Assembly: GCA_905233645.1 (NCBI GenBank)
Contig: CAJODZ010000003.1
Location: 1 to 32,846 of the forward strand
Source: an uncultured Synergistales bacterium
Lineage (GTDB): Bacteria > Synergistota > Synergistia > Synergistales > Aminobacteriaceae
DNA length: 32,846 nt
Direction of reading: 5' to 3'
Positions 1 through 6,060 of the stretch are shown piece by piece. The position numbers and the translations under genes were made by a program. The first letter of the stretch is position 1. Each line of letters starts with the position of its first letter. The notes beneath the pieces were generated by a model. That model was given only the letters and a program-made list of their open reading frames with translations. It searched no databases and was not told the DNA's origin.

Positions 1-637
1 CGATTGATTCAGCTTTAACGGTTGCCGATGAGATAGTCGGCGCGTTTGTTTTCAAATTCACAAAGTCGTTGCTCAGGGTAGTGATATTTGAAAAATCCAC
101 GTTATAGCATTTAACGTCGCTATCTGTCGATATGAGAAAATGCCCTATTTTGTCGGAGAAAGTATTTTGAGTGCCGAAATAAAAGTTGTTATACGTCGTT
201 TCCTGAGTGTTATCGGGCTTGTAGTCTTTGTAAGTAACGTCTTTACTTTCTTCGCCTTCTGTGTAAGGTCCGTATCCCCAATAGTACCCTTTCGCGTCCT
301 TAGCCAAAGTAGTCAGATTTACGCCAAATCCCAGCCAATAACCCCATTTATGATTGCCATTGTAATGAGGCGGTAAATTTGTAGCTGTAATTTGAATAGT
401 TGAAGGCTTCTTAAATGACGCTTCTCCGCCAGGTAAGAGTTCTATTTTGAGACCTCCAACCTGATCTGTAATCACTTTATAGCTTGGGTGATTTGGATCA
501 CTTGCCCCATCTGCGGGATTATCAGCTATGGGCACAGTGATAAAGCCACTACTATTTGCGTCTGTTGCCCAAGCCCCTGCGCACAACGCCAAAACGAACG
601 CGCACAACAAAACGAATATTTTAGTCCGTTTCATCAT
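1..637 (-). CDS. Secreted protein of unknown function, N-terminal part (runs off the left edge)
   Basis: An uninterrupted minus-strand reading frame runs from ATG at 637 to the window edge, about 212 codons with no stop. The N-terminus is a classic signal peptide: MMKRTK, then a hydrophobic stretch (IFVLLCAFVLALCAGA) and a likely cleavage site near AWA-TD. The mature part is rich in Gly, Tyr, Thr and Asn and contains no domain I can name. Two ATG codons in tandem (637 and 634) are possible starts, and a GAAAGGAG motif lies upstream at about 651-658. The protein is probably exported to the periplasm, surface or medium. An IS element begins about 100 bases upstream of its start and may have replaced its native promoter region. 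Function is unknown and the C-terminus is outside the window. Confidence 0.75.
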   Translation of the reverse strand, partial: MMKRTKIFVLLCAFVLALCAGAWATDANSSGFITVPIADNPADGASDPNHPSYKVITDQVGGLKIELLPGGEASFKKPSTIQITATNLPPHYNGNHKWGYWLGFGVNLTTLAKDAKGYYWGYGPYTEGEESKDVTYKDYKPDNTQETTYNNFYFGTQNTFSDKIGHFLISTDSDVKCYNVDFSNITTLSNDFVNLKTNAPTISSATVKAESI

Positions 638-734
638 AACTAAAATTGATTCTCCTTTCGGGAAATTTTTTTATATAAAAAAATCCCTCTTTTTTCATCG
701 GGCGCGGCTTCCCAACAAAAAAAGAAGGATAAAT

Positions 735-756
735 CAGGGCAACAGCATTTACTTTT
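735..756 (+). repeat. Left terminal inverted repeat of the IS
   Basis: This matches the reverse complement of 1882-1903 at 21 of 22 positions by eye. It begins CAGGGCAACAGC and marks the left boundary of the ISAs1-type element. Confidence 0.88.
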
Positions 757-782
757 CAGATAAACACTGCGATACTTAAAAA

Positions 783-1889
783 ATGAAAATAAGTATATTA
801 AAGTTGCAAGATGAAATAAAAAATTTAACTGAGCCTAGACGGATCGCCTACGGAAATATCCGCCATAAACTTGAAGATATTATTATCATAGGATTGCTTG
901 CAATAATTTGCGGAGGCGAAGATTTTTCAGATATGGAAACGTTCGGAAAAGAACGGGAAGATTTTTTAAGAAATTTTCTCGAACTTCCCAACGGTATACC
1001 GGACAGCGACACTTTCAGACGGGTATTTGAACGGATTAATCCACAGGAACTTTCCGTATGTCTGAAAAATTGGATAGGCGCTGAACGAGCAGAGCGTTCC
1101 GTTATTGCAGTTGACGGTAAAACGATACGGGGCAGCAGTAACATGAAGCATAATGCTTATCATGTCGTAAGTGCTTTTGTAGCGGAAAATCAGATTACGC
1201 TCGGAGAAATTACTACAGCGGAAAAATCTAATGAGATCACGGCTGTTCCCGCATTGCTGGATTTAATTGATGTTGAGGGGGCAATCGTTACAGCAGATGC
1301 CATGAGTTGCCAAAGTGCCATAGTCAAAAAAATTATGGAGAAGAAAGCTGATTTTACGATTACGCTAAAAGGAAACCAGCATGAATTATATGAAGACGCA
1401 ATAGATTCTTTCGCCTCCTTTGAGGATGAAACGGACTATTTTTATACGTCTGAAAAAGATCACGGAAGGATTGAAAAACGGGAGTATTTTCTCTTAAAAA
1501 ATCTGACATGGCTGACCAGTAAAAAGAAATGGAATGGCGTGAAAGCTTTCGGAATGGAAGTTTCGACAGTTACGAAGAACGATAAAACGAGCAGAAACAT
1601 AAGATATTTTATAACCTCGCTTTCAGACGTTAATGAATTTGCATATTCAGTAAGAAAACACTGGTCAATAGAAAACCAGCTTCACTGGAGTCTTGACGTT
1701 ATTTACGGCGAAGACAGAGCCAAAAACCGTAAGGATAATTCGCCGCTAAATATGAACGTTCTGCGAAAAACGGCACTTTCGCTTGTAAAAGAAGCACAGT
1801 ACGGACGTTTAAGCAAAAAGAAAATGATGTTCAAGGCAGCATTGAATCCTGACGTGCTCTTGAATATCATTTTTGGCTACAAAAAGTAA
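783..1889 (+). CDS. ISAs1 family DDE transposase
   Basis: This 368-residue protein catalyses cut-and-paste movement of the surrounding IS. It has the family's N-terminal region (LTEPRRIAYGNIRHKLEDIIIIGLL and DSDTFRRVFERI). The RNase H-like catalytic core follows, with the first Asp in VIAVDGKTIRG, the second in IVTADAMSCQ, and the Glu region in HWSIENQLHWSLDV. The length matches full-size ISAs1 transposases and there is no internal stop or frameshift, so it may be active. The ATG at 783 follows an AT-rich leader without a strong ribosome binding site. Its stop codon (1887-1889) lies within the right inverted repeat. The same family includes the transposase-like H-repeat proteins of enteric bacteria. 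Confidence 0.93.
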   Translation: MKISILKLQDEIKNLTEPRRIAYGNIRHKLEDIIIIGLLAIICGGEDFSDMETFGKEREDFLRNFLELPNGIPDSDTFRRVFERINPQELSVCLKNWIGAERAERSVIAVDGKTIRGSSNMKHNAYHVVSAFVAENQITLGEITTAEKSNEITAVPALLDLIDVEGAIVTADAMSCQSAIVKKIMEKKADFTITLKGNQHELYEDAIDSFASFEDETDYFYTSEKDHGRIEKREYFLLKNLTWLTSKKKWNGVKAFGMEVSTVTKNDKTSRNIRYFITSLSDVNEFAYSVRKHWSIENQLHWSLDVIYGEDRAKNRKDNSPLNMNVLRKTALSLVKEAQYGRLSKKKMMFKAALNPDVLLNIIFGYKK

Positions 1890-1903
1890 ATGCTGTTTCC
1901 CTG
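1882..1903 (-). repeat. Right terminal inverted repeat of the IS
   Basis: Read on the minus strand it begins CAGGGAAACAGC, matching the left repeat with one difference. It overlaps the last codons of the transposase. The base after it begins the open frame of the truncated formyltransferase. Confidence 0.88.
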
Positions 1904-1904
1904 A

Positions 1905-2339
1905 GCACCGGCTGTTTGGGCTTTACTCAACAATGAAAACGAATTTGGAGCAACCTGTCATTTTATTGACGCTGGAATTGATACAGGCAAAATAATTGAG
2001 CGTCGAAAATTTCAAATTGACAAACACAAAATAACAACAGGCCGCGAATTATCAAATTTTACTTGGGGTGTTTGTTTAGACGAATTGAAAGACTTTTTAA
2101 AAAAATATTTATCAGGCGAAACAATCACAGGTACAGAACAAAGCAACAGCGGTGAATATTACAGCATGGCAAAATTACAAAGCGTTAAAAAAATCGAACT
2201 TACCGAAAATAACGAAACCATAAACAGAAAAATTAACGCTTTGTGGTATCCACCGTTTGAAGGTGCTTATATTGAGGTTGACGGTGAGCGTTTTTATTTA
2301 ATAAACAAAAACATACTCGAAAAGATTTCTGAAAAATAA
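1905..2339 (+). pseudogene. Formyltransferase remnant truncated at its 5' end by the IS
   Basis: An open frame starts right at the IS end (1905) and runs 144 codons to a TAA at 2337-2339. It has no start codon of its own near the boundary; the first usable one is a TTG at 2085. The first residues (PAVWALLNNENEFGATCHFIDAGIDTGKIIERRKFQI) match the core of formyl-group transferases such as methionyl-tRNA or sugar-nucleotide formyltransferases, which transfer formyl from 10-formyltetrahydrofolate and carry the conserved H..D.GIDTG.I segment. The C-terminal part (INRKINALWYPPFEGAYIEVDGERFYL) resembles the small C-terminal domain of sugar N-formyltransferases. The N-terminal Rossmann half and the Asn-His-Asp catalytic set are not present anywhere to the left of the IS. 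I infer a dead gene, most likely for a surface-sugar formyltransferase. Confidence 0.78.
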
Positions 2340-2363
2340 TGACGCAATTACTTACTTTATGTT

Positions 2364-2392
2364 GCCTCCTAATTTGTTTAGGGGGCTTTTTT
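2364..2392 (+). terminator. Rho-independent terminator after the formyltransferase remnant
   Basis: The stem GCCTCCTAA (2364-2372) pairs with TTAGGGGGC (2378-2386), allowing one G-T pair, around a 5-base loop. Six T residues follow. Confidence 0.8.
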
Positions 2393-2430
2393 AATGCTAT
2401 GATTTAAAAAATTTAGGAGCGTGATTAAGA

Positions 2431-2814
2431 ATGGCAAGTTCAAATGATGTTTACGTTACGAAAGAATATTTCGATTTACGTATGGATATGCAAGAGGCTA
2501 TTTTCGACCGCAAACTTTCAGACACAAGAGCTGAATTAAAAGATGAAATAGCTTCTGTCCGTACTGAATTAAAAGATGAAATAGCTTCTGTCCGTACCGA
2601 ATTGAAAAGCGAAATAGCGGAGGTTCGCTCTGATATGAAAGAACTTAGAGCAGAAATTAACGGTCTTGTTCATTGGAATTATTGGGTGCTTGCTTTTGTA
2701 AGTATTATTATTGTTGTTGCGCCGTCGCTTAAAAATCTTGTAGATGCTTTCGCAGAACTTTTAAAAGATTTAGCAAAAAATAGACGTTTAAAAATTCAAG
2801 ATACTGAAAAATAA
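2431..2814 (+). CDS. Small coiled-coil membrane protein with 11-residue repeats
   Basis: This 127-residue protein has a long amphipathic coiled coil (about residues 20-85) followed by one membrane segment (WNYWVLAFVSIIIVVAPSL, about 90-108) and a short basic tail. The coiled coil contains three near-identical 11-residue units (ELKDEIASVRT, ELKDEIASVRT, ELKSEIAEVRS), encoded by 33-bp repeats. It resembles the loosely defined small coiled-coil proteins with a C-terminal anchor (DUF1640/CCDC90-like), but I cannot assign a function. The start is ATG, 11 bases after GGAG. It sits upstream of mazG in the same direction, with a gap of only 8 bases, and both are preceded by the same 15-bp leader sequence. 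Confidence 0.8.
   Translation: MASSNDVYVTKEYFDLRMDMQEAIFDRKLSDTRAELKDEIASVRTELKDEIASVRTELKSEIAEVRSDMKELRAEINGLVHWNYWVLAFVSIIIVVAPSLKNLVDAFAELLKDLAKNRRLKIQDTEK
2533..2631 (+). repeat. 33-bp tandem repeat, three copies, inside a coding region
   Basis: The units are 2533-2565, 2566-2598 and 2599-2631, each starting GAATTAAAAG or a close variant. The first two differ at a single base; the third has diverged. They encode the 11-residue coiled-coil units of the 2431-2814 protein. The copy number may vary by slippage or recombination. Confidence 0.9.
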
Positions 2815-2822
2815 ATAGGAGC

Positions 2823-3629
2823 GTGATTAAAATTCATTACTTTGATGAAATCGTTGACATAATCGAAAAATTGCGTGCGCCTGGCGGTTGTCCTTGGGAC
2901 AGAAAACAGACGCTCGAAACTTTACGCAAACCCGTTACTGAAGAAGCTTACGAACTCGCAGAGGCTATTACTAAAAATGATATGCAAAATATTAAAGAAG
3001 AGGCCGGCGATTTATTATTGCAAGTCGTTTTCATAGCGTCCATAGCTAACGAAAAAGGCGAGTTTAATATGTCTGATGTCGTGCGCGCGGTTTGTGATAA
3101 GTTAATTCGCAGACACCCTCACGTTTTCGGAAATGTTAAGGCTGAAACGAGCGAAGAAGTTTTAAAAAATTGGGAGGCTATTAAAACTCAGGAGCGCAAA
3201 TCTAAAAATCAGGACTTGTCAATTTTAGCGGGTGTTCCTGATAGTTTGCCCCCGTTGTTAAAAGCTGACAGAATGCAGGCTAAAGCGGCTCACGTTGGTT
3301 TTGATTGGCCTGGCGAAAATTCTGAACCCTTATTTAAAAAGATTGACGAAGAATTAAACGAATTAAAAGACGCTGTTAAAGAAAATAATATTGAACATAT
3401 GTCCGAAGAGTTAGGCGATGTCTTATTTGTGATTGTAAATTTGGCAAGACGTTTGAAAATTGATGCTGATGCGGCGTTGTCTAAAACATGTTCAAAATTT
3501 AAATCGCGCTTCTCTCTAATGGAACAATATGCACGCGATGAAAATCATAATATTTCAGAATACGGCTTAAATGATTTAAATAGACTTTGGAATAAAGCGA
3601 AAGAATGTTTGCGCAATAATCAAGTATAA
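2823..3629 (+). CDS. mazG: MazG nucleoside triphosphate pyrophosphohydrolase
   Basis: MazG hydrolyses (d)NTPs, including aberrant ones, to NMP plus pyrophosphate in the cytoplasm. This 268-residue protein has the tandem-MazG layout. The first domain carries GGCPWDRKQT, then EEAYELAEA and EEAGDLLLQVVF, whose Glu/Asp residues bind Mg2+. The second domain carries HVGFDWPG, EELNELKDAV and EELGDVLFVIVNLARR. Length is normal for the two-domain form. The start is uncertain. The GTG at 2823 overlaps the GGAG ribosome binding motif (2818-2821), which would be an unworkable spacing. The next in-frame codon at a plausible distance is ATT at 2832, ten bases after the motif, and no in-frame ATG exists nearby. 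Downstream of the gene lies a carboxyltransferase gene in the same direction. Confidence 0.93.
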   Translation: MIKIHYFDEIVDIIEKLRAPGGCPWDRKQTLETLRKPVTEEAYELAEAITKNDMQNIKEEAGDLLLQVVFIASIANEKGEFNMSDVVRAVCDKLIRRHPHVFGNVKAETSEEVLKNWEAIKTQERKSKNQDLSILAGVPDSLPPLLKADRMQAKAAHVGFDWPGENSEPLFKKIDEELNELKDAVKENNIEHMSEELGDVLFVIVNLARRLKIDADAALSKTCSKFKSRFSLMEQYARDENHNISEYGLNDLNRLWNKAKECLRNNQV

Positions 3630-3674
3630 TAAATTCCAACATTAAACACTAAAAACAGGAGGTATTTTTTTAAC

Positions 3675-5072
3675 ATGGCAGAAACAAAACGTGTGCGTGT
3701 TACTGAAACTGTTTTACGCGACGCTCACCAATCTTTAATAGCTACCCGTATGACTACAAATGATATGCTCCCGATTATTGAACAAATGGACGAGGCCGGT
3801 TATTGGGCGTTGGAAATGTGGGGCGGTGCGACTTTTGACTCATGTATGAGATTTTTAGACGAAGACCCTTGGGAACGTTTACGCCTTATTCGTTCAAGAG
3901 TTAAGAAAGCAAAATTACAAATGCTCTTACGCGGTCAAAACTTAGTTGGTTATAGACACTATGCCGATGACGTTGTAAGAGAGTTTGTTAAAAAAGCCGT
4001 TGCGAATGGAATTGATATCGTTAGAGTTTTCGACGCGTTAAATGATTTACGTAACGTTGAAATTGCAGCCGACCAAGTTAAAAAAGAGGGCGCGCATTTA
4101 CAGTTATGTATTGCTTACACTTTATCACCGGTTCATACGCTTGATGCATTTGCCGACATGGCCAAGAAAATGACTGACATGGGCGCGGACTCCATTGCTA
4201 TTAAAGATATGGCAGGCTTATTAAGTCCAGGCGACTGCGCAAAATTAGTTAAAGCTATTAAAGCAAAAGTTAATGTTCCGATTGAGTTGCATAGCCATTA
4301 CACAACAGGTTTAGCAAGCATGACATATTTTGCAGGAGTTGAAGCCGGTGCAGACGTAATCGATACAGCAATCTCGCCATTCGCACTCGGAACAAGCCAA
4401 CCCCCGACAGAATCAATGGTTGCTGCTTTAGCCGGTACTGAATGGGATACAGGTTTAGAAATTGCGAAATTATTGCCGGTTTGCGAACATTTCAAAAAAT
4501 TGCGCGATAAATATAAAGATTTAATGCCCTCAATCGCCGGAGTTAATATAAATATTCTGCGTTATCAAATTCCTGGCGGTATGTATTCAAACATGGTCAA
4601 CCAGTTAAAAGAGATGAACGCTATCGACAAATTAGAGGACGTTTTAAAGGAAGTTCCTGTCGTTCGTGAAGCAATGGGTTATCCTCCGTTAGTTACACCA
4701 AGTTCGCAAATGGTCGGTACTCAAGCTACGATGAATGTTTTGAGCGGACGCTGGAAAATTTTCCCGAAAGAGATTAGACAGTATTTCTTAGGTTATTACG
4801 GAATGCCCCCTGCGCCGGTTGATAAAGAAGTTCAGAAAATGGCAATCGGTAAAGAAGAGCCTATCACTTGCAGACCTGGTGAGAAAATCGCTCCTGAAAT
4901 GGAACAGGCACGCAAAGACGCAGCTCCATGGATGACACAGCCAGAAGACGCTTTAACTTGGATTATGTTCCCGCAGGTTGCAAAAGATTTCTTACCTAAA
5001 AAATACGCGCGCGTTCATAATCGTGATGTTGGTTTACAAAAAACAGATGATCCGGCGGCTTATCCAGTATAA
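3675..5072 (+). CDS. Carboxyltransferase subunit (pyruvate carboxylase subunit B / oxaloacetate decarboxylase alpha type), no biotin domain
   Basis: This enzyme part moves a carboxyl group between biotin and pyruvate/oxaloacetate, or a related acyl-CoA, using a metal in a TIM barrel. The 465-residue protein shows TVLRDAHQSLIATRMTT near the N-terminus, the carboxylatable Lys in SIAIKDMAG (about residue 177), and the metal ligands of HSHYTTG (about 206 and 208). It also carries the AISPFALGTSQPP substrate loop and the C-terminal conserved domain (GYPPLVTPSSQMVGTQA). It ends without the roughly 70-residue biotinyl domain (AMKM) that oxaloacetate decarboxylase alpha normally carries, so the biotin carrier must be a separate protein. 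Partner subunits are not in this window. Start: ATG at 3675 after AGGAGG with a 13-base gap. The exact acceptor substrate cannot be told from the sequence. Confidence 0.88.
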   Translation: MAETKRVRVTETVLRDAHQSLIATRMTTNDMLPIIEQMDEAGYWALEMWGGATFDSCMRFLDEDPWERLRLIRSRVKKAKLQMLLRGQNLVGYRHYADDVVREFVKKAVANGIDIVRVFDALNDLRNVEIAADQVKKEGAHLQLCIAYTLSPVHTLDAFADMAKKMTDMGADSIAIKDMAGLLSPGDCAKLVKAIKAKVNVPIELHSHYTTGLASMTYFAGVEAGADVIDTAISPFALGTSQPPTESMVAALAGTEWDTGLEIAKLLPVCEHFKKLRDKYKDLMPSIAGVNINILRYQIPGGMYSNMVNQLKEMNAIDKLEDVLKEVPVVREAMGYPPLVTPSSQMVGTQATMNVLSGRWKIFPKEIRQYFLGYYGMPPAPVDKEVQKMAIGKEEPITCRPGEKIAPEMEQARKDAAPWMTQPEDALTWIMFPQVAKDFLPKKYARVHNRDVGLQKTDDPAAYPV

Positions 5073-5094
5073 ATTTTAAAAATTAAAAATTGCT

Positions 5095-6060
5095 ATGGAT
5101 ATTCCGTTGTCCGGGGAGACGCTTGCACGCCTTGCAGGTCAGCACGATGAAAACTTTGAGGCTATTGAGGCACGTTTTCCCGTTTCGTTAAATATTGTTG
5201 ATGGGGTCGTTCGTGTTGGCGGCCCTGATTTAGAACCCGTAAAAATTGTCAGTCATTTAATTCGTGAGTTAGCGTCTGTTGCTGAAAAAGGTTTTGAGAT
5301 TGCTCCGGCTGATTTAAGATTTGCAATGGATACGTTAGCTGAAGGCCATGAATTAAATTTAAACGCTTTATATTCTGAAATTATTTGCACAACTGCCAGA
5401 GGCAAACCCATTAGAGCAAAAACTCACGGCCAAAGAGAATATATAAAAGCAATTCGCCAGAATGATATTTTATTCGCGACCGGCCCTGCTGGAACTGGTA
5501 AAACATATTTAGCAGTCTGTGAAGCAGTCTCAATGTTAAAAGCAAATAAGATTTCGCGAATAATTTTAGTGCGTCCGGCTGTTGAGGCTGGTGAAAGTTT
5601 AGGTTATTTGCCCGGAGATTTACGTGAAAAAGTCGAACCCTATGTGCGCCCGTTGTATGATGCATTTTTTGAATTATTGTCGCCTGAAAAATTTGCCCGT
5701 TACACTGAAAAAAATATTATCGAAATTGCACCGTTAGCTTATATGCGCGGCAGGACGTTAAACGAGAGCTTTATAATTTTAGATGAGGCTCAAAACACAA
5801 CGTCTATGCAGATGAAAATGTTTTTGACACGTTTAGGCAATGGCTCGAAAGCTGTTGTTACGGGTGATATAACGCAAGTCGATTTGCCTGGGAAAGCTGT
5901 ATCAGGTTTAAAAAGCGTACGTGAAATTTTGCAGAGCATAAAAGGAATTGGCTTTATTGATTTAAGTTATGCCGACGTTGTAAGACATGAGATAGTGCAA
6001 AAAATAGTACTTGCCTATGAACGCTACGGAGCTAAATTTAAAAATGAAAACCCGAATTAA
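5095..6060 (+). CDS. phoH: PhoH-family ATPase
   Basis: This is a cytoplasmic P-loop ATPase of the PhoH/PhoL family, usually linked to RNA metabolism and ribosome-associated functions together with YbeY. At 321 residues it has the normal length. The N-terminal half is the family's nucleic-acid-binding-like region. Walker A GPAGTGKT lies at about residues 130-137 and Walker B FIILDEAQN at about 226-234. The C-terminal part includes VVTGDITQVDLPG and FIDLSYADVVRHEIVQKIV, both family hallmarks. The ATG at 5095 has no clear ribosome binding site, but the reading frame and the 22-base gap from the preceding gene support it. Its stop overlaps the start of pgpH by 17 bases, pointing to translational coupling. 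Confidence 0.93.
   Translation: MDIPLSGETLARLAGQHDENFEAIEARFPVSLNIVDGVVRVGGPDLEPVKIVSHLIRELASVAEKGFEIAPADLRFAMDTLAEGHELNLNALYSEIICTTARGKPIRAKTHGQREYIKAIRQNDILFATGPAGTGKTYLAVCEAVSMLKANKISRIILVRPAVEAGESLGYLPGDLREKVEPYVRPLYDAFFELLSPEKFARYTEKNIIEIAPLAYMRGRTLNESFIILDEAQNTTSMQMKMFLTRLGNGSKAVVTGDITQVDLPGKAVSGLKSVREILQSIKGIGFIDLSYADVVRHEIVQKIVLAYERYGAKFKNENPN

Larger units (their letters stand above)
735..1903 (+). mobile_element. Insertion sequence of the ISAs1 type, apparently complete
   Basis: The element is bounded by 22-bp terminal inverted repeats at 735-756 and 1882-1903, which differ at one position; the outer end reads CAGGGC on the left and CAGGGA (reverse complement) on the right. It encloses one transposase gene whose stop codon lies inside the right repeat. 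Its total length of about 1.17 kb fits the ISAs1 family. The flanking bases outside the repeats (AAGGATAAAT on the left, AGCACCGGCT on the right) do not match, so there is no visible target-site duplication. The right end directly abuts a truncated formyltransferase frame. The element is therefore either the scar of an IS-mediated deletion or recombination, or an assembly join made at a repeated IS copy. Confidence 0.88.
2414..2830. repeat. 15-bp direct repeats flanking the coiled-coil gene
   Basis: TAGGAGCGTGATTAA occurs identically at 2414-2428, just before the start of the coiled-coil gene, and at 2816-2830, just after its stop and at the start of mazG. Both copies carry the GGAG ribosome-binding motif. 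The copies are 402 bp apart and bracket exactly one gene. This could reflect insertion or duplication of a gene cassette, or leader reuse after a duplication. Confidence 0.75.

Noticed and set aside
664-686. AT-only palindrome near the secreted-protein start
   Set aside because: Such runs are expected in this AT-rich sequence and no conserved stem with GC pairs is present.
528-779. Plus-strand open frame of 83 codons at the left edge
   Set aside because: It overlaps the signal-peptide end of the minus-strand secreted protein and the IS end, and has no protein-like composition of its own.
725-1913. Target-site duplication flanking the IS
   Set aside because: The ten bases outside each inverted repeat (AAGGATAAAT and AGCACCGGCT) do not match in any register I tried.
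2533-2631. CRISPR-like repeat array
   Set aside because: The 33-bp units are directly adjacent with no spacers and encode an in-frame coiled-coil repeat.
3601-3630. TATAAT at 3625-3630 as a promoter for the carboxyltransferase gene
   Set aside because: It overlaps the mazG stop and has no acceptable -35 at 16 to 18 bp, so I did not list it as a promoter.
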